From: Pseudomonadota bacterium
GTDB lineage: Bacteria > Pseudomonadota > Gammaproteobacteria > Steroidobacterales > Steroidobacteraceae
Direction of reading: 5' to 3'
NCBI GenBank assembly: GCA_021777555.1
Contig: JAJYDK010000023.1
Span: 1-57,783, forward strand
Length of the DNA: 57,783 nt
The notes beneath the pieces were generated by a model. It made no database searches. It worked only from the letters and a program-made list of their open reading frames with translations, and was not told the origin of the DNA. Positions within the stretch are counted from its first letter, which is position 1; the number at the start of each line of letters is the position of its first letter. The translations under genes and the position numbers were made by a program. Positions 18,780-27,092 of the stretch are shown piece by piece.

Positions 18780-19243
18780 TCCCAGACCCGGCCTTCTTCG
18801 CGCAATTTCCGCGCATCAACACCGGAGTGAAGAAGGCGCGAAGTGCTGAGGAGGACATCCAGGGCGTAGGCTTCAATGTCACGCTTAATCCGCCCCTTTT
18901 CAATCGCAGCCGCGGGTCGATCGGAGTGGGGCGCGCGAGACGCGCATACCTCTTTCAGTCTTATCAGACCAGCCTCAATGAGAGGTCGAGGCAGGCGGAT
19001 CAGGTGTGGATCGGCGTGGAGAACATGCGAGGTCAGCTCAAGACTCTCGCTGCACGACTCTGCGGGTTCGAGCGTGCGGCGGTAGCTGCCAAGGAGAGCC
19101 TGGAACGCGGGATCGTGGCCTACCCGGGCCACTAGCGGATGGATTTCAATGCCCTGGCAGATCATGCCGAGGAGATCCAGCTGCTGGCCTCACTGGAGCA
19201 GACTCAGGCTGTGCGCGTGATGGGACTCGTCTTGACGCTCTGA
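18780..19243 (+). pseudogene. decayed TolC/CzcC-type outer-membrane efflux gene, 3' part
   Basis: The frame reads FPRINTGVKKARSAEED, VGFNVTLNPPLFNRSRG, then a helical region ending ERGIVAYPGH-stop. It lines up with the intact lipoprotein at 56189-57523 (QFPMIGAGVHHGEAADD, VGFAVTLTLPLFNRNRG, FERGGLDLAAYTM). An in-frame TAG at 19133-19135 interrupts it, and the same frame continues to a TGA at 19241 with the equivalent of the last helix. The 5' part is missing or unrecognisable. It is the remnant of an additional RND-type outer-membrane factor. Confidence 0.75.
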
Positions 19244-19282
19244 GTTTGTGCGGAATCGCCAAACCTGGAATCCATTCATTTC

Positions 19283-20428
19283 ATGTCAAGAAAGCTGCCC
19301 CTGGCATTCGAATCCCGTAAGGATGTACGGGATGGACTGAAGCGTCGATCGCTGCGCGTAGGCATCGTTCTTACCGAGCATTTCACGTTGTCAGCGTTTA
19401 CCGTGTTTGTCGATCACCTGTGCCTCGCGGCGTGCGAGAGCGATCGCGGATCTCCCGTGAGCGTCCAATGGTCGATCATGTCGGCGCGTCAGGAGCCGAT
19501 CATCGCCAGCTGCGGAGTTGCGTTGCCACCGACCAGCAGCCTGTTGCCGCCCGACAGACTGGATTATGTGGTCGTGGTCGGCGGCATCCTGCTCGCGGAC
19601 CCGCAGGTTGATGAGCTTACCATACGCTACTTGCGCGAGGTCGGCACAGGCCACACGCCGCTGATCGGCATCTGGTCCGGAAGTTTCGTGCTGTGCCAGG
19701 CGGGCCTGATGAAGGGCCGTCGCTCCTGTGTCAGCTGGCATCACTATCGGGACTTTCGCGAAGCCTTTCCCGATCACGAAGTGGTAGCCGATCGGCTGTT
19801 CCTCGCCGACGGACCACGCACCACCTGCGTCGGCGGCGCCGGGGCCGCGGCGCTCGCCTCGCACCTCATCGAGCGCCATCTGGGGAGGGCGACCGCCCAC
19901 ATGGCAAGCCAGGTGCTGCTGTTTGACGGACCACGCCAGGGCGGCTACGCGCAACCGCATCAGGCGCTGCGCGAAAGCATCAATGGGCCGCACATAACCG
20001 GAGCCATTGCGGGCGGCATCTCGGAGGAGATCATTGTCGCGCGTCTCCGAGGCAGCAACGATCGGCAGCACATCCCTTTTGCGACCCGCCTCGACGGCAG
20101 TCATCCATCGATTGCGCTGGCGGCGCAACTGATGGAAGCGAATATAGAAGAGCCCCTGTCGCTCGCTGAACTGGCGCAACTGATCAATGTGTCGCAGCGA
20201 CAGTTGCAGCGTCTCTTCCGATGCAAGCTCGGCATCACGCCGGCGCAGTACTATGCCGCGGTACGGCTGCGCCGTGCCCGGGAGCTCCTACAGCAGACCG
20301 TGATGCCGATCAAGGACATCGCCGTTGCCTGTGGCTTCCGTCTCCCCTGCCATTTCAGCCGCTCGTACCGGGGACACTTTGGTCACCCCCCTGGCGGGGA
20401 GCGGCAAGCGACGGTGGGATTCAAGTGA
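19283..20428 (+). CDS. GlxA-family transcriptional regulator (DJ-1/PfpI domain + AraC HTH)
   Basis: 381 aa. Residues 25-210 form a DJ-1/PfpI class-I-amidotransferase-like domain (LRVGIVLTEHFTLSAFTVFVD, DYVVVVGGIL, PLIGIWSGSFVLCQAGLM). The nucleophile-elbow position has Trp instead of Cys, as in ligand-sensing non-enzymatic members. Residues 275-375 are the AraC double helix-turn-helix (LAELAQLINVSQRQLQRLF). The second recognition helix is unusual, with FRLPCHFSRSYRGHFG. GlxA-type regulators often activate quaternary-amine or amino-acid catabolism (GbdR, CdhR, ArgR). The likely target is the quinone-oxidoreductase/Rid pair downstream, by inference. Confidence 0.82.
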   Translation: MSRKLPLAFESRKDVRDGLKRRSLRVGIVLTEHFTLSAFTVFVDHLCLAACESDRGSPVSVQWSIMSARQEPIIASCGVALPPTSSLLPPDRLDYVVVVGGILLADPQVDELTIRYLREVGTGHTPLIGIWSGSFVLCQAGLMKGRRSCVSWHHYRDFREAFPDHEVVADRLFLADGPRTTCVGGAGAAALASHLIERHLGRATAHMASQVLLFDGPRQGGYAQPHQALRESINGPHITGAIAGGISEEIIVARLRGSNDRQHIPFATRLDGSHPSIALAAQLMEANIEEPLSLAELAQLINVSQRQLQRLFRCKLGITPAQYYAAVRLRRARELLQQTVMPIKDIAVACGFRLPCHFSRSYRGHFGHPPGGERQATVGFK

Positions 20429-20577
20429 GCGTGCGTCAGAACTCGAACAAGTGCGGTGTGGGTCCATTTGTGCCGATCGTAGATGGCAAGGAAATTACCG
20501 TCCCGTAGTTACCAAGTATTGAAATTTGCACAAGTCTAAATAGCTTGCGGAAATTCGATACAAGGCGAGGATACACA

Positions 20578-21579
20578 ATGATGTCCGGCATTCCCACCCG
20601 CATGACCGCGATCGAGATCACTCGGCCTGGTTCTCCGGGGGTATTGCGGTCCGTGCATCGTCCGGTGCCGGATTCCGGCCCGAATGAGGTGTTGATCCGA
20701 GTTGCGGCCGCTGGGGTCAATCGTCCCGATGTGCTGCAGCGCAAGGGGGGCTATCCCCCGCCACCGGGGGTGACGGACATTCCCGGGCTGGAGGTAGCAG
20801 GAGAGGTGGTGCGTGTGGGCGCCGCAGTGGAGGAACCGACGTTGGGATCACGCGTCTGTGCATTGGTGGCGGGCGGTGGCTACGCCGAGTACGTGGCGGC
20901 GCCTGCCGTGCAGTGCTTGCCCGTGCCAGGGAAGCTCTCCCTGGAAGAGGCAGCAGTGCTCCCAGAAACGATGTTTACCGTCTATTACAATGTCTTCCAG
21001 CGCTCGCGCCTGCAGCGCGGGGAGTGGCTGTTAGTTCACGGCGGATCGAGCGGCATCGGTGTTACGGCCATCCTGCTGGCCAAGGCCTACGGCGCACGGG
21101 TCATTGTCACCGCAGGCAGTGCCGAGAAATGCGCTGCGTGTCGCGCGCTCGGTGCGGACGTGGCGATCGACTACAAGAGCGAGGACTTCGTTGCGGTGAC
21201 CCTGGCGGTTACGGGGGGAAAGGGGGCCGATATCATTCTCGACATAGTGGGCGGCGATTACGTGGCCCGCGATGTCGCCGCAGCCGCGGTGGAGGGCCGC
21301 ATTGCGATCATCGCGGCCCAGGGCGGCCGCAAGGCGGAAGTCGATCTGATACAGCTGATGAGCAAGCGGCTGCTTCTTGGAGGCACAACGCTGCGCCCTC
21401 AGTCGGTGGAAATAAAGGGCAGGCTCGCCCTGGGACTACGCAAGGAGATCTGGCCCCTCATCGAGTCGCAGTCATTGCGCCTGCCTATTCACGCGACTTT
21501 TCCGCTCGCTGAGGCCGCCCGGGCGCACGCGCTCATGGAGTCCGGCGTACACATCGGAAAGATCGTGCTGCGTACCTAG
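20578..21579 (+). CDS. NADPH:quinone oxidoreductase, PIG3/QOR type (MDR superfamily)
   Basis: 333 aa. A GroES-like N-terminal domain with VAAAGVNRPDVLQRKGGYPP and IPGLEVAGEVV is followed by a Rossmann domain with LLVHGGSSGIGVTAILLAKA. The structural and catalytic zinc cysteines of alcohol dehydrogenases are absent, as in QOR/PIG3 members. It reduces quinones or enones with NADPH in the cytoplasm. The start at 20578 was chosen for GGCGAGG 8 nt upstream; an upstream in-frame ATG at 20545 has no such signal. It lies between the GlxA-type regulator and a Rid protein. Confidence 0.85.
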   Translation: MMSGIPTRMTAIEITRPGSPGVLRSVHRPVPDSGPNEVLIRVAAAGVNRPDVLQRKGGYPPPPGVTDIPGLEVAGEVVRVGAAVEEPTLGSRVCALVAGGGYAEYVAAPAVQCLPVPGKLSLEEAAVLPETMFTVYYNVFQRSRLQRGEWLLVHGGSSGIGVTAILLAKAYGARVIVTAGSAEKCAACRALGADVAIDYKSEDFVAVTLAVTGGKGADIILDIVGGDYVARDVAAAAVEGRIAIIAAQGGRKAEVDLIQLMSKRLLLGGTTLRPQSVEIKGRLALGLRKEIWPLIESQSLRLPIHATFPLAEAARAHALMESGVHIGKIVLRT

Positions 21580-21649
21580 ATGAGATTCTGCCGCCGCGAC
21601 ATGAAACTCAGCGCGGCATTCAAGTCCCAGCTGGAACAGGAGACCAAAC

Positions 21650-22114
21650 ATGTCAGTTTATGAGAGGCTTCACACGCTGGCGATTTCGTTACCTGAAGCG
21701 ACCATTCCGGCCGCGGCCTATGTTCCTTTCGTGCGCAGCGGCCGCCAGGTTTTCGTCTCAGGCCACATCGCCAAGAAGGACGGCAAGCCCTGGCGTGGTC
21801 AGCTCGGCGTGGACATGACTACGGAGCAGGGAGCAGCCGCTGCGCGGAGCATCGCGATCGACCTCGTGGGGACGCTGCAGGCTGCAACCGGAGACCTGGA
21901 AAAAGTCGCGCATATCGTCAAGCTCATGGTGCTGGTCAACAGCGCGCCGACCTATACGGAGCAGCATCTGGTCGCGAACGGCGCCTCGCAGCTTCTGCAG
22001 GAGATCTTCGGGGAACGGGGCGCGCATGCCCGCAGCGCCTTCGGTGCGACGCAGCTCCCCCGCGGAGCCTGCGTCGAGATCGAACTAATCGCGGAGCTCG
22101 TCGATGCAGCGTGA
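21650..22114 (+). CDS. RidA/YjgF-family protein
   Basis: 154 aa. Family features are FVRSGRQVFVSGHIAKKDGKPWRGQLG, VAHIVKLMVLVNS and the end ARSAFGATQLPRGACVEIE, which keeps the Arg that binds the substrate carboxylate. Rid proteins hydrolyse reactive enamine/imine intermediates made by amino-acid oxidases, dehydrogenases and PLP enzymes. The longer form with an N-terminal segment belongs to a Rid subgroup seen in catabolic operons. AGGAGACC precedes the ATG. Imine chemistry is expected from the nearby oxidoreductases, so imine damage control is a plausible role. Confidence 0.85.
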   Translation: MSVYERLHTLAISLPEATIPAAAYVPFVRSGRQVFVSGHIAKKDGKPWRGQLGVDMTTEQGAAAARSIAIDLVGTLQAATGDLEKVAHIVKLMVLVNSAPTYTEQHLVANGASQLLQEIFGERGAHARSAFGATQLPRGACVEIELIAELVDAA

Positions 22115-22345
22115 GCACTAAGTTCCACTGGCGCGGGTGGAGCGAGAATGGTCGAATGCCCCTTGGGCATCGAGCCTTACGTCCGGCGTTCGCGCGAAAT
22201 GGAGGCCGACCGGAGTGATGTCGGCCAGCAGTCGTGTCCGCTGCCATTTATCGAACCACCGCCACGCGGATTGTTGCCGCGGGTCTCTTCGTTCCGCTGG
22301 CCCCCAAAAGATCGTGCGAAGAGGGAACCTCAAATTGCCAGCGCC

Positions 22346-22453
22346 ATGAGGCGATTCGTAGTTGACGACTCGGAGCGTTTGAGTGCGGCAGCAGTCCGCA
22401 GTTTGCCGGGCGCCGGCCACACCGTCGATGGTGTCTACGGCGACGGCCGTTGA
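22346..22453 (+). pseudogene. response-regulator receiver-domain remnant
   Basis: A 35-codon frame beginning MRRFVVDDSERLSAAAV and ending in a stop at 22453. It resembles the first strand and helix of an OmpR-type receiver domain (MRILVVEDSERL-like) and stops where the phosphorylated-Asp strand should follow. The rest of 22115-22549 shows no gene. It may be the stub of a duplicated copy of the intact regulator directly downstream. Confidence 0.45.
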
Positions 22454-22549
22454 CGCAGCTGTCCTTGCGATCTCGAGTGACCGCTCCCGATCGACCGCTG
22501 TAGAATGCCCCGTGCCCGCGTGCGCTGTAGCCGGAATTTGGTGCTTCTG

Positions 22550-23224
22550 ATGAAGGTCCTTGTTGTCGAGGATGAAAGTAAGACGGCCACCTACCTCAAG
22601 CGTGGGCTCGAGGAGAATGGGTTCATCGTCGACGTCGCGGAAGGCGGGGAAGACGGCGCTCACTTCGCTCAGACGCAACCCTACGAATTGATAATCCTTG
22701 ATGTCATGCTGCCGGGCCGGGATGGCTGGAGCGTCGTCACGGATCTGCGGCGCAGAGGCGTAGTGACACCCATCCTGTTCCTAACGGCGCGCGACGCGGT
22801 CCGCGACCGGGTGAAGGGTTTGGAGCTCGGTGCGGACGATTATCTTGTGAAACCCTTTGCCTTCTCGGAGCTTCTGGCGCGAATGCGATCGATTCTGCGC
22901 CGAGGGCCGGCCAGGCAGTCGACGGTGTTAAGGGTGGCGGATCTCGAGATCGATATCGCTCGTCATCGGGCGCAGCGGGCTGGCTGTGTGCTTGACTTGA
23001 CGCCCAAGGAGTTCCAGCTGTTGTACCTGCTTCTGCAGCGCAGCGGCGAGGTCCTCTCGCGCACGCTGATCGCGGAGCAGGTGTGGGACATAAACTTCGA
23101 GAGCGACTCGAATGTCGTCGAAGTCCACGTGCGGCGATTACGGTCGAAGGTGGACGATCCTTTCGAGGCGAAACTCATTCATACAGTGCGCGGCGTTGGA
23201 TATGTCCTCGAGCAACACGCCTGA
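22550..23224 (+). CDS. OmpR-family response regulator, CopR/CusR/CzcR heavy-metal type
   Basis: 224 aa. The receiver domain has acidic residues at 8-9 (VVEDE), phospho-acceptor Asp51 ([10 protein letters not shown]) and the switch Lys in [16 protein letters not shown]. The DNA-binding winged helix follows ([23 protein letters not shown], then [16 protein letters not shown]). This is the pattern of metal-responsive regulators (CopR, CusR, SilR, IrlR). The start at 22550 is where the conserved MKVLVVEDE begins; the in-frame ATG 45 nt earlier adds an untypical leader. It overlaps or nearly abuts the kinase gene and precedes an RND efflux operon, its likely target. Confidence 0.88.
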   Translation: MKVLVVEDESKTATYLKRGLEENGFIVDVAEGGEDGAHFAQTQPYELIILDVMLPGRDGWSVVTDLRRRGVVTPILFLTARDAVRDRVKGLELGADDYLVKPFAFSELLARMRSILRRGPARQSTVLRVADLEIDIARHRAQRAGCVLDLTPKEFQLLYLLLQRSGEVLSRTLIAEQVWDINFESDSNVVEVHVRRLRSKVDDPFEAKLIHTVRGVGYVLEQHA

Positions 23225-23234
23225 GGGCAGCGCT

Positions 23235-24692
23235 GTGAGCCGGCAAGCGTCTCGGCGGCCCCCGTCGATCGCCCTGCGCATGACCGTGTGGTATGTGCTT
23301 TCGGCCTTCGCACTCATACTCGTTGCGACCGGACTGCTTTATTGGGTGCTAATCAAAGGCATGTATCGGGAGGACCTGCAGGATTTGACCGACAATCTCC
23401 ACAATGCCAATTTGCTGCTCCATATGTCCCCGGCCAGCGAGCTTGCGGGCTCAACCGCGCCTTTGGCTGGCCGGATTTCGAGGCGTCGGCCGGAGCTCTA
23501 CGTTCGCCTCCTCGGTAGCGACGGGCGGACGTTGATCGAGACATTGGGCATGAGTGATCAGGTGCCGTCCCCCACGGCGGCGGCGCTCGCAAACATTCGC
23601 TCGCGGCGCGGTGAGAGCGGCCAGATTCTCTCTCGAGGGGGCGAGCCGTTTCTGACGCTGATTGCGCCCATAGGCGGACCGCGAACCGGTGCTTCGCGGC
23701 AATACATCGAAGTCGCCATGGACCGGGCACATGATGAGTTTCTGCTGGCGCGCTATCGCGAGCGACTCTGGCTGATCCTCGGCGTGTCGCTGGTGCTTTG
23801 CTCGATTGTGGGCTATCTCATCGCCCGCGTCGGGATGCGCCCGATTGAGGGGATCAGTCAAACCGCCGAGCGCATCCACGCCACCACTCTTCATGAGCGG
23901 ATTTCGACAGAGGGGCTGCCTGAGGAGCTGCGCGGCCTGGCGGAGACTTTCAACAGCATGCTCGACCGGCTTGAGCAGTCCTTCCAGCACATTTCCCAAT
24001 TTTCCGACGATGCGGCGCACGAGTTGCGCACCCCGATCAATAATTTGCGCGGCGAGATCGAGGTGGCGCTCGCGAAAGCGCGCTCGGCGGACGAATACCG
24101 AGAAGTCCTCGGCTCCTGTTTCGAAGAGTGCACGCGCATCTCGCGCCTGATCCGCACGCTCCTCTTTCTCGCACGCGCGGACACCGCCGCCGATGCCTTG
24201 CAGCGCGAGCCGATCGGTCTCGACGAGGAATTGGCCAAGGTCGGCACGTTCTATGAGGCGGTCGCAGGCGAAGGCGGTGTTCAGCTTCGCATCGCAGGCG
24301 CTTCGGGCCTGCACGCCGATCTAGATCGGACGCTCCTTCAGCAGGCGATCGGTAATCTGATCTCGAATTCGGTCGCGCACACGCCGGCCGGCGGCTCGGT
24401 CGAGCTGGCGGCGAGTGAGACAGGACAGGACGTCGTCATTACCGTGACGGATACTGGCTGTGGCATTGCACCGGAGCACCTGCCGCACGTCTTTGAGCGC
24501 TTCTACCGCGTCGAGCAGTGCCGTACTGGCTCGCAGCAGAACGCCGGCCTGGGGTTGGCGGTGGTCAAGAGCATCGTGAGCCGCCACGGCGGGCGGGTCG
24601 AGATCGAGAGCAAGGTCGGGGAGGGCACTCGAGTCAGGCTCATCCTGCCGTCATCGGCCGCGGGTGCATCCGGCGAGTTTACGATTTCGTAA
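23235..24692 (+). CDS. heavy-metal sensor histidine kinase, CopS/CusS type
   Basis: About 485 aa. One membrane helix lies near the N-terminus (WYVLSAFALILVATGLLYWVL), then a periplasmic domain of about 150 aa, a second helix (LILGVSLVLCSIVGYLIA), HAMP, the dimerisation helix with His in DDAAHELRTPINNLRGE, and the ATPase with DTGCGIAPEHLPHVF and NAGLGLAVVKSIV. It phosphorylates the adjacent regulator on sensing a periplasmic metal. The GTG start at 23235 was chosen for GAGGG 7 nt upstream and 11 nt spacing from the regulator's stop; ATG 23202, overlapping the regulator by 23 nt, is the alternative. Confidence 0.85.
   Translation: MSRQASRRPPSIALRMTVWYVLSAFALILVATGLLYWVLIKGMYREDLQDLTDNLHNANLLLHMSPASELAGSTAPLAGRISRRRPELYVRLLGSDGRTLIETLGMSDQVPSPTAAALANIRSRRGESGQILSRGGEPFLTLIAPIGGPRTGASRQYIEVAMDRAHDEFLLARYRERLWLILGVSLVLCSIVGYLIARVGMRPIEGISQTAERIHATTLHERISTEGLPEELRGLAETFNSMLDRLEQSFQHISQFSDDAAHELRTPINNLRGEIEVALAKARSADEYREVLGSCFEECTRISRLIRTLLFLARADTAADALQREPIGLDEELAKVGTFYEAVAGEGGVQLRIAGASGLHADLDRTLLQQAIGNLISNSVAHTPAGGSVELAASETGQDVVITVTDTGCGIAPEHLPHVFERFYRVEQCRTGSQQNAGLGLAVVKSIVSRHGGRVEIESKVGEGTRVRLILPSSAAGASGEFTIS
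24679..24692. promoter_or_regulatory. CopR-type operator candidate (perfect inverted repeat)
   Basis: TTACGATTTCGTAA: TTACGA and TCGTAA around a TT centre, overlapping the stop codon of the sensor kinase and 50 nt ahead of the efflux operon. Heavy-metal response regulators bind TTAC...GTAA-type inverted repeats, so this is the likely binding site of the CopR-like protein. Confidence 0.5.
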
Positions 24693-24741
24693 TCTGAGCG
24701 TCAGCGCCGCGTCACCTCCGTCCGCGTAAGCTCCGCGACGC

Positions 24742-26109
24742 ATGAAGGAGATCTCACGTCGGGCCGCAAGGCCTTTGGCCGTCCTGCTCGCGTTGCCGCT
24801 GGCCGCTTGCGCGACCTACCGGGCTCGTCCGATCCATCCGGAGAGAAGTGCGCGCGCCCTGGTTGCGCGAAGCCTCACCGATCCGCGCCTGCTCCGGTTC
24901 CTCGCGATCGAGGAGCGACGCGCCGGGCCACCGCGGTGGAATCTGCAGACGCTGACCCTTGTGGCTACCTACGAGCGACCGGAACTGCCGCTTGCCACAG
25001 CGCAGTTTAGCGAGGCGAAGGCCGCAGAGATCACCGCCGCGGAGCTGCCCAATCCGACGCTCTCGTTTCAGCCGGCTTACAACACGACCACGACCACCCC
25101 GTCGCCCTGGAAGGTCGGTCCAGTGGTCAGCTTGCTGATCCGCTCGTTCTGGGTGCGCCCCGCGCTCATCAGCCGGGCGCGCGCGCAGATCGAGGTGGCT
25201 CGGGTGGAGATCGCCGTCACGGCGTGGCAACTGCGCGGCAATGTGCGCACCGGTCTTCTTGCGTTGTGGTCGGCGCAGCGCTCCGCCAAGCTGTCCACAA
25301 GAGCGCTTGCCGTCGCGAATCGATACCAGGGTGCGGTCGCGCAGCGCTATCGGGCCGGGATGGTCTCGGCTTCGGACCTGACCACGGCGACGCTTGCCCA
25401 AGAGCAGGCGCAGCTCGAGGCCGCAGCCCGAGAGAGGACGCTGCAGTTGACACGTACCGGATTGGCGACGGCCCTCGGTCTGCCAGTAGCGGCACTCCAT
25501 GATGTTAATCTGGATCTGGCGGGAATCTCCCATCCGCAGCGCCCCGGCAAGCTGGGTCCTCTCATTCACGCGGCGCTCATCAAACGGCCCGATGTTCTCG
25601 CCGCCCTGGACCGCTACCGTGCGTCGGAGGCCAATCTGCGCCTCGCCGTCGCACGGCAATATCCCTCGATCGATATCGGACCGGGCTATCACTACGACCA
25701 GGGTGACAATAAATTCCTCCTGGCGGTCTCGCTCCCTCTGCCGATCCTCAATCAGAATCAGGGTCCGATTGCCCAAGCCCGCGCAGCGCGGCGCGTTGCT
25801 GCGGCGCAATTCAGGGCGACGCAGCTGCGAGCCTTAGCCGAGATCGAGCGGGCGCGAACGGACTGGCAAGCCAGTTCGGCCGAGCTTGCCAGCGCCCGTC
25901 AGGTGCGCGCTTCGGCGGTCAACGTGCTCTCGCGACGGCGAATCGAATTCACCGCGGGCCAGGTCGGCCAGCTGCGCCTCCTCGGAGCCGAGGAAGTCTT
26001 CGTGCAGGCCGAGCAGGGAGCGCTGGCCGCCTCGGTGCATGAGCGCGCCGCTCTCGGAGAGCTCGAGGCGGCGCTCTATCACCCCTTTTTGATCACGGGA
26101 AGGCGCTGA
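24742..26109 (+). CDS. TolC-family outer-membrane efflux lipoprotein (CusC/CzcC type)
   Basis: 455 aa. The signal peptide ends in the lipobox LAAC, with Cys23 as the lipid attachment site. Two long coiled-coil helical repeats follow, with the barrel strands PTLSFQPAYNTTTT and IDIGPGYHYDQGDNKFLLAVSLPLPI. LPILNQNQGPIAQA is the turn conserved in outer-membrane efflux proteins. It forms the outer-membrane channel of the tripartite pump whose adaptor and inner-membrane permease are encoded next; the stop overlaps the adaptor start by one base (TGATG). Confidence 0.88.
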   Translation: MKEISRRAARPLAVLLALPLAACATYRARPIHPERSARALVARSLTDPRLLRFLAIEERRAGPPRWNLQTLTLVATYERPELPLATAQFSEAKAAEITAAELPNPTLSFQPAYNTTTTTPSPWKVGPVVSLLIRSFWVRPALISRARAQIEVARVEIAVTAWQLRGNVRTGLLALWSAQRSAKLSTRALAVANRYQGAVAQRYRAGMVSASDLTTATLAQEQAQLEAAARERTLQLTRTGLATALGLPVAALHDVNLDLAGISHPQRPGKLGPLIHAALIKRPDVLAALDRYRASEANLRLAVARQYPSIDIGPGYHYDQGDNKFLLAVSLPLPILNQNQGPIAQARAARRVAAAQFRATQLRALAEIERARTDWQASSAELASARQVRASAVNVLSRRRIEFTAGQVGQLRLLGAEEVFVQAEQGALAASVHERAALGELEAALYHPFLITGRR

Positions 26110-27080
26110 TGTCCAAGAGAGTCTTTCAGCCTCTGGTCGCAGCGATGGCTGCGGCCATTTTGGCTCCGGCGGCGCCAGCCGGGGGGCTCGCCCCGGTCAA
26201 GCTCGGACCCCAAGCGCTGTCGGCGGGGCAGATCCGGACTGCCGGGTTGAGACGCCTTGAGTTGGCGCCCCGGATATCGGCGTACGGCGTCGTTCTCGAT
26301 CCCGGACCCCTCGCGATGCTCGCCTCGCAAGTCATTGCCGCGCGCGCCAGCGCGGCTCTGGCGCGGAGCGAGGCCCGGCGCGCGGCCGGGCTCTACCGCG
26401 CCCACCACAATATCTCCCAGGCGGCGCTGCAGACCGCGCAGGCGGGGCTCGAGACGGCGGCTGCGACGTATGCGCAGTTGCATACAAGGATGCTTGCGCA
26501 CTGGGGCGTCAAATTGACTGATGCTGCGGTCTCGGCGAGGGCGCCGGTGCCTGCGCTCGAGACCGGCACGGCGGCGCTGGTCGAAGTGAGTCTTCCGCTC
26601 GGTCAGGCGCTGGCGCATCCGCCCACGACGGCCTCGGCTACGACTCCCGACGGCGAGAAGGTTCAGCTGCGCTTCATCAGCCGCGCCCCGCGCACGGCCG
26701 CCGGCGTCACCGGTCAGAGTTTATTTTATCTGATGCCCGCGCAGACATCAGCGCCGATCGGCACACCGCTCACGGTCTCCCTCGAAACCGCGCCGAGAAA
26801 AACGGGTGTCATGGTGCCCCAATCGGCCGTGGTCTGGCATCAAGGCGTGTTGCTCGCTTTTCGCGAGACCGCTCCAGGCTCTTTCCTGCCGGTTCCGATC
26901 CGCAACTCCTTCATTTCAGGCGACGGATACTTCGTGCCGGAGGGGCGGGGGACCCCGCTGCATCCCGGCGACCGGATCGTCACTGGTGGGGCGGCGCTCC
27001 TGTATTCGGCCGTAACGCAAGCGGCACGGGCGGCGAAAGCCGCTCAGGCAGGCAAGGCAGACGGTGGCGAAGATGACTGA
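26109..27080 (+). CDS. RND efflux periplasmic adaptor (CusB/CzcB type)
   Basis: 323 aa with a signal peptide (about 24 aa, ending APAAPAGG). The central helical hairpin (ARSEARRAAGLYRAHHNISQAALQTAQA) and the C-terminal barrel segment (VMVPQSAVVWHQGVLLAFRET) fit a membrane-fusion protein. No Met- or Cys-rich metal site stands out. The lipoyl/barrel-sandwich part is short, so the protein is smaller than the usual 380-400 aa. It links the RND permease to the outer-membrane channel. Confidence 0.8.
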   Translation: MSKRVFQPLVAAMAAAILAPAAPAGGLAPVKLGPQALSAGQIRTAGLRRLELAPRISAYGVVLDPGPLAMLASQVIAARASAALARSEARRAAGLYRAHHNISQAALQTAQAGLETAAATYAQLHTRMLAHWGVKLTDAAVSARAPVPALETGTAALVEVSLPLGQALAHPPTTASATTPDGEKVQLRFISRAPRTAAGVTGQSLFYLMPAQTSAPIGTPLTVSLETAPRKTGVMVPQSAVVWHQGVLLAFRETAPGSFLPVPIRNSFISGDGYFVPEGRGTPLHPGDRIVTGGAALLYSAVTQAARAAKAAQAGKADGGEDD

Positions 27081-27092
27081 GGCATAGGGTTA

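Noticed and set aside
22118-22678. 186-codon minus-strand frame across the receiver remnant and the CopR-like start
   Set aside because: Overlaps the conserved start of the response regulator and shows no motif.
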